Shown here: positions 9,600 to 21,187 of the stretch, piece after piece
How the letters are laid out: each line of letters begins with the position of its first letter
Numbering within the stretch: the first letter of the stretch is position 1
Source: Parvularia atlantis
Taxonomy: Eukaryota; Opisthokonta; Rotosphaerida
Length of the DNA stretch: 64,000 nt
Direction: 5' to 3'
Assembly: GCA_943704415.1 (NCBI GenBank)
Contig: CALSCO010002004.1
Coordinates: forward strand, 39,353-103,352
Position numbers and translations under genes: made by a program
Notes under the pieces: generated by a model
Databases searched by the model: none
Seen by the model: only the letters and a program-made list of their open reading frames with translations
Told to the model about the DNA's origin: nothing

Positions 9600-12500
9600 T
9601 CAGGAGATCACGGCCAGCGCTGGCGCGCGCACGAGCACCACGGCCACGCCCAGGCTCACGCGCGCCGCGTGCACAGCCTGCTCGAGCACGTCAAACGCGC
9701 GGCGCTCACCGCCCAGGTGCTCGTCCAGGTACTCGCTCAGGTGCTGCGCCACGCGCTTGAGCGCCACCGCCGGCGCAAACACGAGCGCTAGGTGCCCGTC
9801 GGCGCTGCGGCCAAGGGGTCAGGGAGGCGAAGCGGCGCACGGGTGTCGCTGCGCACCTCAGCAGCCGCTCGAGCCAGTCTGTCATCGCCACGAGCTCGGC
9901 CGTCGACATGAGGAAGACGAGCGGCCCGCCGCGGTCACCGTGCCGGTCGTACATGGCGTCGCGCACGAGGGCGAGCGGGTCGCGCTGAGAGCGGTGCTGC
10001 GCCACGACGCGCGCGTCAGTACCGATCGGACTGTTGCGTGCGTGCGCGGGCCACCTTGACCGCGCTCGACACGTCCACAAACTCGGTGCGCTTGTACTTT
10101 TTGCGGTACGTGGAGATCTTACGGCCTGCGTGCGCAACAGCCCTGAGCCACCCGTGCCACCCGAGCACAACGCGACCACGCACCCTTGCGCACGAGGGGC
10201 GACTGCAGCAGCCACGGCCACGTGCCCTCGCTCCCGCGCACCACGCGCTTGCTCGTCCCGGCGAGATGCGCGCTCACGTCCTCCAGCAGCAGGCGCTCCT
10301 TGAACGCCTCCATCTGCTCATCGCCCTCGCGGTCGTAGTAGAACACGGCGATGCGCAGTGACGGCGCGCTGCGTGCGTGCGGTGCGGGGTCAGCGTTGTA
10401 GGGTTTTGTTTGCAAGCGATGTTTCAGCAGCGGGTGAGACACGCACGCGCTCGCCGGCGTCGTCGGCATCGACACGGCGCCCGTGCCCGTCGTCGGTGCA
10501 GCCACCACTGCTGCCTGTGGGTGCAGGTCCGGCTGCCGCAGGAGCGCCGTGAGCGACATGGTCGCATGCACGGTGAACGCGTTGTGGATGAGCGAGGGCC
10601 TGCCGGGCGGCACAATCAGTCGCAAGCTTGCCGTTCGCACGCTGCACGCACCACGGCAGCAGGTGGTGCACCGGCGCGGCCATCACGATCAGCTTGGTCG
10701 GCTTGCGCTCCGCGAGTGACACGACGGCCTCGTCGATCCACGGCACCAGCTGACGGACGCACGTCAGCTGTCGAGTGCGCGGCGCGGGCTGCCGTGCGCG
10801 CACTTTGTGATGCAGCTCGTGCAGCAGCGACGCCGTCAGCAGGCTGCCGGCCTTGCTCGCGACGGGCGAATCGCGGTGCGACGCGCCGAGGTTGGCCACA
10901 AAGTCCAGCTGCACCGGGCGAGACCGAGTCAGCACACACACACACACATACGCAAAAACGCGCACCAGGGCGGGCGACGCGTAGGTCGGCTGCCACCGCC
11001 GCACGTGCGACTCGTCCTGCTCGGTGCACGCGACAAAGTGCAGCTGCAGGTGCCGCCCCTCCCAGCCCGAGCCAAAGTCGAGCTGAAATGCGCATTGGCG
11101 CGTCAGCCAGCAGCACAAGCAGGTGATAGCAATGTCCCCGCGCACCGCGATCGATCCCACCGTGCGCTGCATGCAGTGCGCGAGCGACAGGAACGCGTGG
11201 CGCAGCGAGACGTGCTCGAGCGAGTCGCCCACGTCCTCTGGCCGGTCCTGCGACGCGGCGAAAAAGTAGACGAGCCTGCGAGCGCGCTTGGGTGTCAGCC
11301 ATTGACATCCACATTGTCGCACCGCCGCGCGCACCGGTCCGAGCTGCTCGGCGCAACGGTCTCCGGTCGGCTGCGCCGCACGGTCAGGCAAGCGCTGCGC
11401 ACGCACATCGGCACAAGCGCGCACCTCTCGGCCTTGCTCATGCCGCGCAGGAGCGTCCAGAACTGCGGCGACGCCGTCTCGGCAAACGCCAGGCCACCCG
11501 GCAGCATCGCCGGCATGAGCGGGTCGGGCGGGGCGCTGCTCGACGGCGACACAACACTGCTGGCGTTGACTGCGCAAAACGCGTCAGAACACGGATCGCC
11601 TGAACAAAGCGTGCACGCACAGGGCATCGAGAGGATCGTGTCGATGTCGTGCGTCTTGGCCGGCGCGAGCGTCATGAGGTAGCTGGCAAAGGTCTCGAGC
11701 GTGACCTCGGTCGACACCTTGAACTGCGCGTACGCGTCCTGGATCTGCACAATCACGCTTAGCGTGTCGCTCAGCGGCTGCTGGCGCGCGCCGGACGGCA
11801 TCCTGCGCAGCGTGCACGTCAGCAACCCGCGCCCAGTGCTCGAACGAGGCGCACCGGCTCACGGAGCGGAAGCCAGTCGCCGGCGCGAGTGCCGCCAGGA
11901 GGTTGTCCATCGGGAAAACGAGCAGCAAGCCGTCGAGGTACTCCTTCGGCACGCGCTGCAGCCACTGCTGGTAGGTGAGCTTGGCCTGCGCCGAACGATG
12001 CGTGAGCGCACGACGCACAGCGGCGGCAAGGCGCACCAGCCCGGACGGCGAGTCTGCCAGGCCCGCGATCGCCGCCGAGATGTTGTCGCTCATCGACGAC
12101 GACTCGGTCCCGTTCTCGCCCGCCGACTCGCCTGTGAAGCTCCGCCGCTGCCGACCAACATTGCGGCGTCAGCACGCAGCTCTGCGCACGCACGCAGCTC
12201 CGCACCCCGGTCGGCATCGCCTCGCCGCTGTCGTGGCGCTTGACTGACATGGCCGAGCGGCGCTCGCGCACCGCCGACGGCCGGTTGAGCATCTGCAGGC
12301 GCTGCAGCAGGTCTTGGTTGGCTGACAACAGCCTCTCTTCCGTGAGGTGCCCTGCACACGCGCGCGCACTCGTCAGCGCACACCTTTGCAAAGCAGACGC
12401 GCACGCGGCGCACCCGCTGCAAACTTGCGAAAGTTGGCCGACACGAGCTGGAAGAGCGACCACGCCTTCTCCGCCAGCGGGTCGCGCACGGTCCCGCCCG

Positions 12501-14003
12501 CTGCGTGCAGCCCCGACGGCAGCCCGCTGGCTGTCGACGACGGTGTGCCCTTGACGACCGACGCGCTTTCATGCGTCGCAGCAGGCAGCGGCGGCGACGC
12601 GAACATCGACGGGCGAACGCCCTCGCTCGCTGGCCCTGTGGATCGCAGCGCGGGTGAGCACACGCGGCAGGCACGGGATGCGTCGCACCGGCCGAGTCGG
12701 GCGAGTCGTCCTCGACGCGCAGGTCGTTCATGAGTGTCGCAAAGGCGTCGGCCGGTGCGCTCGACGACGAGCGCCGCTTCGTGACCGACGACGGGAAGAG
12801 CGAGAGCAGGAGCGGGCGCGACGTGGACGTGCTGCGGCGCGCGCTGCGTAGCGGGCGGTCAGTGTCGTCAACGGTGTACAGATATGGCACACCTCTCGGT
12901 CGCCGCGACCGTACTCTCGAACGGCAGGCGCGTGCGCGGCACGGGGCGGAGCACGGCTCGGTGCAGCGCCTGCTGCGCGCCGACGTACAGCTGCGCAATC
13001 AGTGAGCAAAGCACGCACGCGAGCACACCGATGTCGCAGCTCACCTCAAACAACAGCAGGTGGTCCGCCGCAAAGTGGCCCGGGTAGCAGAACGCGAGGC
13101 GCACGAGCCGCTTGCAGACGCGCGCGATAAAGTCCAGGAACCGGATCGGTGCGCGCCGCCGCAGCACGAGATCGTTGTGCCGCACAAACACGCTCGTGAA
13201 CAGGTGGTAGGCCTCGTGCCAGTAGCCCTGCGACAGGCGCAGCTTGCTGCGTGCGTGCGCACAACGTCGCACGTCAGCTCGGCGCCATCGTGCCAACCAC
13301 GCGCGCGCGCACCTGGCGTCCCGCGCGCTCACCAGCAGCTCGAGCTCGGCGAGGCTCAGCAGCGACACCAGCATGCCCTTGATATGACACGTCGCAAAGA
13401 AAAAGTCGGCCGCGGCGCGTGTGAGCGAGCGGACTTCGCCCAAGCTCGCGGCCTTGACCACGAGCGGCGGCGCAACCCTGCGCGAGCGCGGCACACGTTC
13501 AGTAGCCGCTGTGGGGACACGCGCTCCGCGGCACGCACCGCGACTCTTGCGCGACGTTGACGGGCGTATGCTGCCAGCTGACCCACGCCTGCAACCACCG
13601 GTCGAGGCTGTGCGCGGCCGATGCGCTGCGGCACTTGGCGATGTGCAGGCGGTCGGCAGCCGAGACAAAGTAGCCGATGGCGCGCGTGAAACACGCTGCC
13701 GCGATCGAGTTGAGGCTCCGCTGGAACGGCGCAAACGACACAGCCATGGTCGCCGACGACGCGGCCGACGCAGCCGACTCGGGCGACATGGGCGAGCGCG
13801 AGTCGGGCATGCTGTCATGCTTGGCCACGGCCTGGCGCACGTTGACGCGCAGCACGGCCGCCGACGTCGACAGGCTGGGCGCGCTGTCGCTGGCGCTCGT
13901 GCCCGGGTACCCGGCCGGCGCCGTCGCAGCCCTCGGCGAGCGCATCGGCAGCCACGATGGCCCGATCGCATGCGCCGCGGCGGACCCCGGAAGCGCGAGA
14001 TGC

Positions 14004-14074
<71 letters not shown>

Positions 14075-17000
14075 GTGCTGCTGGTGCTGCTGCCCAGACG
14101 TCGCGCCGGCCGCGTTTGGCAGCAGCTCGGCCGCGACGATGTGCAGCGGTGACGCTGGCACGTCGAGCGAGGGCCGCGCCGTAAGCGGGCTGGCCGGCAC
14201 CATGAGGCTCGGCGTCGCGGGCGTTGACGCGTTGACCACGCCCTGCGAGCGGCTGAAGCTTTGTGTGCGCGGTGCGCTGCCGTTGCTCGCGCCGGCCGCC
14301 GACGCCGACGTGACCACCTCAAGCGACGGCGGCATGTGCCGGCGCGAGGGCAGCGTCGCAGAGGCGGCGGCGTTGCGCGCACGCGCTCGGCCCGACGTCG
14401 CCGCGCTGATCGTGCCCGTGAACGAGGCGCCCTTGCCCTTGTTGCGGCTGGACGACTCGCGTGACTCGAGCTCCGCGTTCGAGTCCATGGCCATGCCCGG
14501 GTTGAGCGATGTCGACACGACCGTGGCCTTGCCCTTGAGGAACCAGAGCCGCCCCTTGGACATCAGGTTGGCCTCGCCGCAGAGCTTGATGGCCGCGTTG
14601 ACGATCGCGAGCGCGTCCTCGATGCGCCCCGCCGCGAGGCACGTGCGCACGGCGAGCTTGCACGAGTCGTGGTATAGCCTGCGCCGCGTTGCATCGCGTC
14701 AGTGCGGCAGCAGTACGAGCCGCCATGTGCGCGCACCCTTCCGTCGGCAGCTTGAGGTGCAGCCCGCTGAGCATGCTGCGCGAGATGTGCTCGACGATCG
14801 GATTGACGTAGTCACCTTGGCCGCTGCACGCAAAGTCGCGTGGGTGAGCATGTGTTGACGCAGTACGCCGGCTCGCGCCGCACCTGGTCGCCAGCGCCGA
14901 CGACGCCGACGAGGACGAAAGCGACGACGCCGAGCTCGAGCGACCGGCGCCGAGACCGCTGGGCGCGTAGCGTGCAGCAATGCGCGCCGGGATGCCGCCC
15001 GAGCCCAGGTCAAACAGCGACAGCACACTGAACACGTCCTTGGTCCACTCTGCGCGGGTGGTGCGGTGCGCGTGTGAGGCACTCGAAACAAGGTCAGCCA
15101 GCCGCACGCACCCTTGCCCGCGTACGCCTCGGCCAGGAGAAAGCAAAACACAGCCAGCTTGTTGGCCGGCAGCGTGTCGTTCAGGAACGCGCGCTCCAGC
15201 CATGCGATGCACGCGTCGTGGCAGCCAAACTCTGCGAGCGCCAGCCGTCAGCGGGCCGGGGCAACAGGCGCAGTACGCGCACGCACTGAGGTAGAGCTCG
15301 CACAGGCGCTGCGGCAGCGACCAATACACTGGACGCAGCGTGCCGCTCGGCGTCGGCGTGGACGGCGAGGGCGAGGGGGTCGGCGTGCTCTGGCCGGACG
15401 GCACTGGCGGCGCAAACAGCTCCATCTGCGGATGCGCACTCGTCAGCCACCACGAGCAGGAGCATGCGCGTCCGCACCGCCCGCAGCAGGACATCCTCGG
15501 CCCCAGACAGGTCGCCGAGCTCGACGTGCACTTGGCTGCGTGCACGTGCATCAGCAGTGCGGCGCGTAGCAGCGCGCCGCGCACCTCATCATCAGCGCGA
15601 TGTGCACAACTTCGTTCAGCTTGCCCTCGGCGCATGCGTTGTTGTACACGGCGCGGTAAAAATGCAGCGCGCGCGGCCTGTGCGACCAGCGTTGAATGCT
15701 GCGAAACGCAGCAGCGACGCACACCGCACGCACCAGTCCTTCTCGTCGTATGCGATCACGGCCAACTTGCGTTCGATAGCCCGGCGCAGCTCGCCGCCCT
15801 TCTCGCGCAGCTGCAGATTCGTCAGGGCGCCCTCGAGGCCGAGGATACCAAACTTGTACTTGCGGTTGGCAAGGAGCACGTCGCCGTACAGCAGCGCGGC
15901 CTGAAAGCCGAGCTGCCCGAGCAGGTTGGGCCGCAGCTCGGCCCGCTGGTCGAGGATGTACAGGCACTCGTACAGCAGGCTCTCGGCCGTGGCCGTGTCG
16001 CCCAGCTCGCGCAGCATCTCGGAGGCGAGGGCAAACGTGGCGCGGGCGCGAAAGTAGCCGGCCTGCGGCGAGACGGCGCGTCAGTGAGACAATCTGGCGC
16101 CGCGCCAATGCAACGCCCGCACCGGCATGGACGGCAGCGCCTGACGCACGATGCTCATGCGCTCCTGTCCGGACGTGACCAGCGGCGACAGCAGCAGCAC
16201 CTGCGACTCGCGCACGGGCGACTGGTCGCCGTCGTCCTGCGCGCGGCGTACGTCACGCTCGCTGCCGAGCGCCACTGTGCAGGCACGCACGTCAAGCGTG
16301 GGGCGCGTCGCAAGCGTCAGCGGCGACAGGCCGTGCAGGATGAGCAGCATTGACACGACAATGTCGGCGAGCACGAGCTCGGTCGTCTGCGCCCCCGCGG
16401 CATAAGCATGGTCCACCACAGTGCAGCAGCGCGCTCACCGCGTCATCCGCCGTGGCCTTGGCCTCGATCTGCTCATGCCGCTGCGCCAGATACGCCAGCG
16501 CGTCAAACGGCCCGCTGCTGCCGCGCATGATGCGGTGATGCGCCTCGAGCAGCATCGCTGGCGCCGCCGCAGCCGTCAGCTTGCGCACGCTGACGGCGCT
16601 TGCGTACACGCGCGCGCACCCATATAGTCAAGCATCGCGTGCCATTCGGGACTGGCGGCGCGCAGCCGCGAGTCGACGTTGGCCGCGGCCAAGAAGAGCT
16701 GCTCACCGGCCGCGGGCGGGGTGAGCTCGCGCTGCATGCACTTGTATAGCACATGCTGCGTCTGCCACCACAGTGGGCTCGCTAGACGGCGGCGCGAGGC
16801 TGTCAGCAGGACCACGATACGAGGCTGGGCACGCGCGCGTACTGGGCGAGAGCTCGCCGGGTGCGACTGAGCGCTTCTCGCACGCCGCCACCCACTCGCG
16901 GATGAGCGCTGCAGCCACGGCCGGGTGTGCGCGGGTCATGCTGTGCAGGGCGCGCTGGAACGCAAGGTACGCCTCGACCTCTGCACCCGGTGCCATCGCC

Positions 17001-18250
17001 GCGGTGACCAGCTGTTCGACCTCGATCGCGGCCAGCTGCGCACAGGTGAGTCAGTGCGTGCACACACATGCGCAACGAGACACCAGCACGCACTGGCCGC
17101 ACGCGCTGCGTTTCGCGCGGGCCCGAGACGCGCCGGCGGGTGTTGGCGCGGCTGAGCGCGCTCGGCTGCTCGGCGGGGCCCGTCTGCTGCGCCGGCCGGA
17201 ACAGGTCGCGCAGCCAGCTCTCGAGCGCGGTCTCTGTGATCGTCTGCAGCTCGGCGTCAGCGGCTTGTTGCGCAGACCAGGCGCCACAGGCGTGCCTGTC
17301 GCCGGCCGTCGGGGCTCTTGAGGTCGTACAGCTGCGACGCCTTCGGGTAGAGCACGATGTTGAGCCGCGTGCTGAGCGGGCGCGGCACGTGAAACTCAAG
17401 GTCGGCGTCGGCCTGCGCGCCGTGCGTGAGTGCGTGCCGAGCGCAACGAAGGAGAACGTGCCTGCTGCGCTGTGGTCCCGTCGCTGGCCCCGGGCGTCTC
17501 GGGCTCGGTCGGGCTCATGTCGCGGAAGAGCGCCTTCTTGAGCGTGCTGAAGACGCTCGTGGACGACGCGTCACCGGCGAGCGGCTGCACGCTAAACTCC
17601 TTATCCCAGTCCTGCGGATGCGCGGGCGCGTGAGGACGATGCGCACTGTACAGCCGCGGCACGGCGCCGCGCCTCGTCCGAGTCGTCCGTGCCCGTGACG
17701 GCATTCGACTCGTCCGTGCTCGTGGCCGCGCCCGTCTGCGACGCGACGCTGCTCGTCTCGGTCGTGAGCTCAGCTGCGTGCGTGTCCGCGTCCAAGTCAA
17801 TCGCTTCGTCAACACGCGCGCCTTTCCGCGCACCGGCCTGCGCCGCCAGCCCGTCGACGTCGGCCACCTCCTGCCCAAAGAGCAGGCTCTGGCGCGCGTG
17901 CTGGATGGCCGGCGGCAGCAGCTTGGATGCGCGGCGCTTGACGTCGACGGCGGCGCCTGGCGCGTGGCGGGCGTTTGAGCGGCCCGCGTCAGTCGTCACC
18001 GCACACGCACCCGCGTCGTCGCCAAAGTCGAAGTCGTCGTCCCAGTTGGCCGTGTCGAGCGGGTTGGCCTGGCGTCCGATGACCTGCGTCGGCTGTGCGG
18101 GTGCGGGTCACGCGGAGGCGGCTCAACGCCGCACGCGCGCGGACGCACCGGTGCCGCGCCGGCCTCGTCGTCGTCCAGGTCAAACTCGCCCGTCCAGTCG
18201 GCGTCGTCCTCCGCGTCCTCGTACCCGCGCCCGCCCGGTGCGGCGGCCAT
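9600..18250 (-). CDS. Unrecognised giant protein with polyQ and helical (TPR-like) regions
   Basis: Many exons on the minus strand stay open after removal of GTGCGY introns, and I found no internal stop followed by a convincing start, so I treat it as one gene; two adjacent genes are possible. The N terminus is acidic (MAAAPGGRGYEDAEDDADWT), with a Ser/Thr-rich linker (ELTTETSSVASQT). Central helical stretches resemble a solenoid, for example FALASEMLRELGDTATAES, GQLGFQAALLYGDVLLANRK and IEDALAIVNAAIKLCGEANL. A low-complexity Ser/Pro region carries about 22 consecutive Gln (14005-14068). Conserved-looking C-terminal blocks include VQLDFVANLGASHRDSP, PTKLIVMAAPVHHLLPW, SLRIAVFYYDREGDEQMEA, PLVFLMSTAELVAMTDWLER and LALVFAPAVALKRVAQHLSE. 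I cannot assign a family. A CGG repeat precedes the ATG. A GC-AG intron could replace the final residues and move the stop to about 9519. Confidence 0.6.
14005..14068 (-). repeat. (CAG)n coding repeat, about 22 Gln
   Basis: An uninterrupted CTG run on the plus strand encodes about 22 consecutive Gln in the giant unrecognised protein, flanked by an HQ-mixed stretch. The pure repeat suggests recent expansion or length polymorphism. Confidence 0.95.
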
Positions 18251-18255
18251 CGCAG

Positions 18256-18256
<1 letters not shown>

Positions 18257-18299
<43 letters not shown>
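18257..18299 (-). repeat. CGG/CCG repeat just upstream of a start codon
   Basis: About 14 uninterrupted CGG units (plus strand) end 7 bp upstream of the ATG (18250) of the giant gene, so they lie in its 5' UTR or promoter, and not in the protein unless a non-ATG start is used (frame is open, giving polyPro). Confidence 0.85.
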
Positions 18300-18303
<4 letters not shown>

Positions 18304-18396
18304 CGCACTGCGGGCGCCGTCGTTGTGAGCAGCCATGTCTTTACGGCGCGTGCTACGCCACGCACATCGCTAACTACGTTGCTGTACATAGAGCGA

Positions 18397-19385
18397 TTAG
18401 GGTGACGTGAGGTCGTGCGCGGCCGCGGCGGCGTCGTCGCCCTCAAGCGCACGCCAGGGGATGCGGGCGATGTCGCCCTGTGGTGCGGTAAAGCGGCAGC
18501 GGCGGAACGTGCGGCCCTCGTAGTAGCCCGGACAGGACCAGGTCTGGCCAGCGGCGTGTGAGCTAGCTGCGCTCGGAGCCAGACGGCCGCGTACCGAGCC
18601 GAGCTCGCGCAGCCGCCCTTTGCCACAGCGCAGGCAGGTAGGGACGCCGCCGCCGCGCCGGATGCACTCGGCGATGCGCTCGACCAGCTCGTGCTTTGTC
18701 CCGCCCGTCGGCTGGTCGTTGACGCTGCGCCGGCGTGAGCGATAGCCGCGGCGCGCCGCTCCACGCGCGCACCTGAGCATGCGGTGCAGCGTGCGCGTTG
18801 TCAGCCGGGGCAGCGTCGCGAGCATCTGCTGCTCGGCCGCCGTGAGGTGCGCGTCGTCCGATCGTGCGCGCTTGTCGGCCGCGTCGTCGGCGTCGGCGTC
18901 ACTGGACGTGCGCTGTCTCCTCGGCGGCGACGCGACGCTCATGCGCACGGCCACTGCACACGCGCACACGGTTAGCCGATGCTACGCAAGGGGGCACAGG
19001 CGCGCACACGCCGTCTCGACGTGATCCTCGACTTGCGCGCGCGCATCGGCCGGCAGCTTCTTCAGCCCAGCGAGGTCTGCGGGCGACGTGACGGCAGCCG
19101 GCACCTGGCGACGACGCCGGCCGCCCTGAGCGCGCCATCGCTGGCCGTGCGCGCGCGTACCGCAAAGCACGCGAGGTGGAAGCCGTGCCAGGCCGCGCCA
19201 ACGCGCGCGCGCACAAGCACGTCGCCAGCAGCAACAACGCACTGGCACCGCAGGCACATCTGTGCGCGCGTGCCGTCGTCGTCCGTGGCCGCCGCATCAT
19301 CCGCGAGCGCCACCGCCAGCCGCATGACAACCGGGCCCGCGTCAGTAAACTTGCGCAGCCAATCCGCGCGCGCGTTGCTATGCAT
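18397..19385 (-). CDS. zf-PARP plus PADR1 zinc-finger protein without PARP catalytic domain
   Basis: Two zinc-binding modules are joined by introns whose phases agree. The first is zf-PARP-like: CLRCQCVVAAGDVLV, WHGFHLACF (the C-x2-C ... H-x2-C pattern), then ADLAGLKKLPADARAQVEDH, typical of the end of PARP zinc fingers. An intron with 5' GTGCGC (phase 1) leads into MSVASPPRRQRTSSDADADD and a PADR1-like module: a helical part (LTAAEQQMLATLPRLTTRTL, GGTKHELVERIAECIRRGG), then PTCLRCGKGRL ... WSCPGYYEGRTFRRCRFTA with four Cys. In PARP1 the PADR1/Zn3 module couples DNA-break sensing to catalysis. Here the protein ends soon after (HDLTSP-stop), with no WGR or ADP-ribosyltransferase domain, so a DNA-binding adaptor role is inferred. 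The start may be 19385 or the in-frame ATG at 19325. Confidence 0.75.
19359..19363 (+). promoter_or_regulatory. CCAAT box between zf-PARP/PADR1 and SAP30
   Basis: AGCCAATCCG on the plus strand, about 150 bp before the SAP30 ATG. If the minus-strand gene starts at 19325 the box lies in the shared promoter; if at 19385 it overlaps coding sequence. Confidence 0.35.
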
Positions 19386-19513
19386 TATTTTTCGTGCCCC
19401 GTCACGCTCGTCTCGCCTCGTCTCGCTCGGCCGGCCGCCTGCCTCGCTGACCCGCGGCGCCGCACGACCCGCACGCGCGCACCCAGGGCTCCCCGCACCG
19501 TGCCCTACACTCG

Positions 19514-19623
19514 ATGGCCCCGCCGATAAGCGGCAAGACCACCAGTGCGTCCGCCCCCGCGCGCGCGCGGGCTGACCGGACGGGCCTCGCGCCGCAGGCA
19601 CGCGCAACAGCACCGCGCAGCAG

Positions 19624-19661
<38 letters not shown>

Positions 19662-20047
19662 GGGTACGATCGACGGCAAGGACGGCGCGGCGTCGGTGCG
19701 CGCGCGCGGCCGGGAGATGCGCGCGGCCGGCACTAATTGCGCGCGCGCATGTCTCCGCCCCAGGTCGACTTTGGCCGGCTCGAGCTTGGGCCGCTCAAGC
19801 GGTACAAGCGGCACTACAAGCTGCGGACCAAGCACAACTCGAGCAAGAACGAGCTCGTGGCGACGATCGCCAAGCACTTTGCGGGGCAGAACGTGGTCGA
19901 GATGGAGACGATCTCGTTCTTTGTCTACGCCGTCAAGAACCAGGGTACGTGTGCGAGCACGTGCTGCCGTGCGCTGTGCGGGCGCGTGCTGACGCCGCTA
20001 GCCTCGCAGACAAAGTGCTCAAGCTCAAGCCGCCCAAGGATGCCTGA
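19514..20047 (+). CDS. SAP30: SAP30-like subunit of Sin3-HDAC complex
   Basis: Four exons are well defined: 19514-19544, 19598-19695, 19764-19944 and 20010-20047 (phases 1, 0, 1), giving 115 residues. After MAPPISGKTTSTRNSTAQQ comes a stretch of about 13 Ala encoded by GCC repeats. Then follows the SAP30 Sin3-binding domain: VDFGRLELGPLKRYKRHYKL, SSKNELVATIAKHFAGQNV and ISFFVYAVKNQDKVLKLKPP. SAP30 bridges Sin3 to the histone deacetylase complex in the nucleus. The protein is short because it has essentially only the Sin3-binding domain; an N-terminal zinc finger as in animal SAP30 is absent. The gene is divergent from the zf-PARP/PADR1 gene, with a CCAAT box between them at 19359-19363. Confidence 0.9.
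19624..19662 (+). repeat. (GCC)n coding repeat (polyAla) in SAP30
   Basis: Thirteen Ala codons in SAP30 exon 2, twelve GCC then one GCG. Confidence 0.9.
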
Positions 20048-20179
20048 GAGGCACACACAGGCACACACACGTACCGCGCGTGTGCACCTCGCTGGCCACG
20101 CACGCCCGCGCGCACGTCGCTGCGACCGCTCCCAAGCCTTTTTGTCTTCAGCGCCCTTGTGTGTACAGTGGGACGGCAG

Positions 20180-20647
20180 CTACCGCGCCGGCGCCTGCTC
20201 GCCCTTGGCCCCGTCGGCCGGCGCGCCGTCGACGTCGATCAGCGGCTTGCTCGCCTCCTGATGCAGCTCGTACAGCTGCCCGATCTGCTGGTCCGTCAGC
20301 GCGTCGAGCTCGGTCTCGCTCAGCCGCCGCCCAAAGTGGTGGTCCTCTGCGAGACACGCGCGCGCGCGCGGCATCGCCCTTTAGCACACACACGCACGCA
20401 CACATCCCCACCCGCGCACACGGGCCGACGCACGTGCGGCCAGCTGCTGTTCAAGGAGCGCGCGGTAGTCGCGCCACTGCTGCAGGAACGTCGTCGCAAA
20501 GGCCGGCGCGGCGTCGCGGTGCCGGCGGAACTCGTCGCGCACGTAGCCGTTGCCGATGGCGCGCATCGGCCCGGGCAGGCGCCGATGCAGGCGCAGGATG
20601 CTGCGGAACAGCGCCGCGCCCTGCACCCGCAGCTGCGCGCTCGACAT
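20180..20647 (-). CDS. SDHAF3: Succinate dehydrogenase assembly factor 3 (LYR protein)
   Basis: Two exons (20647-20434 and 20346-20180, phase 1) encode 126 residues. The text MSSAQLRVQGAALFRSILRL, HRRLPGPMRAIGNGYVRDEF, TTFLQQWRDYRALLEQQ, HHFGRRLSETELDALTDQQI and GQLYELHQEASKP follows SDHAF3/Acn9 throughout. The family acts in the mitochondrial matrix, protecting and maturing the iron-sulphur subunit of complex II. The LYR position reads LFR, as in other SDHAF3 proteins where the first helix varies (ALYRR/LFRSI). The length agrees with the family's 120-130 residues. The start was chosen because it places the LYR helix near the N terminus; no cleavable presequence is obvious. It is convergent with SAP30, 133 bp between stops. 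Confidence 0.9.
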
Positions 20648-21187
20648 AAGCTGCTGGTCCAGTGGTGACGATCGAAGAGTCGAAAGTCGAACGGAGCGTC
20701 GTGGCACGGCTCAGCTCACTCCGAGCCTGCCGCAGACCCGTGGCGGGTGAGGCGGGTGCAGCGGGCGTGACAGTGGGCTCCTCGGCCGTCGTCGAGGCGG
20801 GCGCGGCGGGCGACTGCATTGGCCAAATGTGGCGCGTTAACTGAATCATCCTCCATGACGGTTCGCAGCCGCAGCCACACATCACCGCCATGATCGCAAT
20901 GCCATTCTGCCGCACGAGCACGAGGCGACGCACGCGATTGGCGCGCACAATCGCGCGCCGCGTGCCAAGCGGCGCTTCCTGGTCGCGTGCCGTCTGCTGC
21001 CTCAGTGCTGCTGCTGCTGCTGCTGCTTGCCCCGCACCCTGCCTCGCGCTGCCTGCCGCGCCGTGCGCGCGCGCGTCTTCCGCCGTCACTGTGTCCGGCG
21101 ACGCGTTCCCCGTCGGCTGCCCCCTTGTCGGCTGCGCTCACGGCCCTGCGCGCGCGCACAGAGACGGCGGCGCACCGCCTTCCCACG
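20648..21187. promoter_or_regulatory. Bidirectional intergenic region with two CCAAT boxes
   Basis: A 540-bp gap between the divergent SDHAF3 (minus) and RasGEF (plus) genes, the longest in the window. ATTGG (CCAAT on the minus strand) occurs at 20818-20822 and 20937-20941. A minus-strand reading frame runs through much of the gap, but it has no recognisable domain and I do not call it a gene. Confidence 0.45.

Noticed and set aside
9426-9791. Plus-strand ORF with a CQQRVVC...CPVC pattern resembling a zinc motif
   Set aside because: The Cys pattern is short and not followed by a known domain; most of the ORF is antisense to the C-terminal exon of the giant gene.
19071-19098. Possible 28-nt intron in the zf-PARP region
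   Set aside because: A 51-nt intron starting at GTACGCG just upstream gives the same frame correction with normal length, and restores the zf-PARP ending directly after HLACFA.
20451-21089. 213-codon minus-strand ORF covering the SDHAF3/RasGEF gap
   Set aside because: Its lower part is out of frame with the real SDHAF3 exon, the rest has no domain, and it covers the region with CCAAT boxes expected for a promoter.
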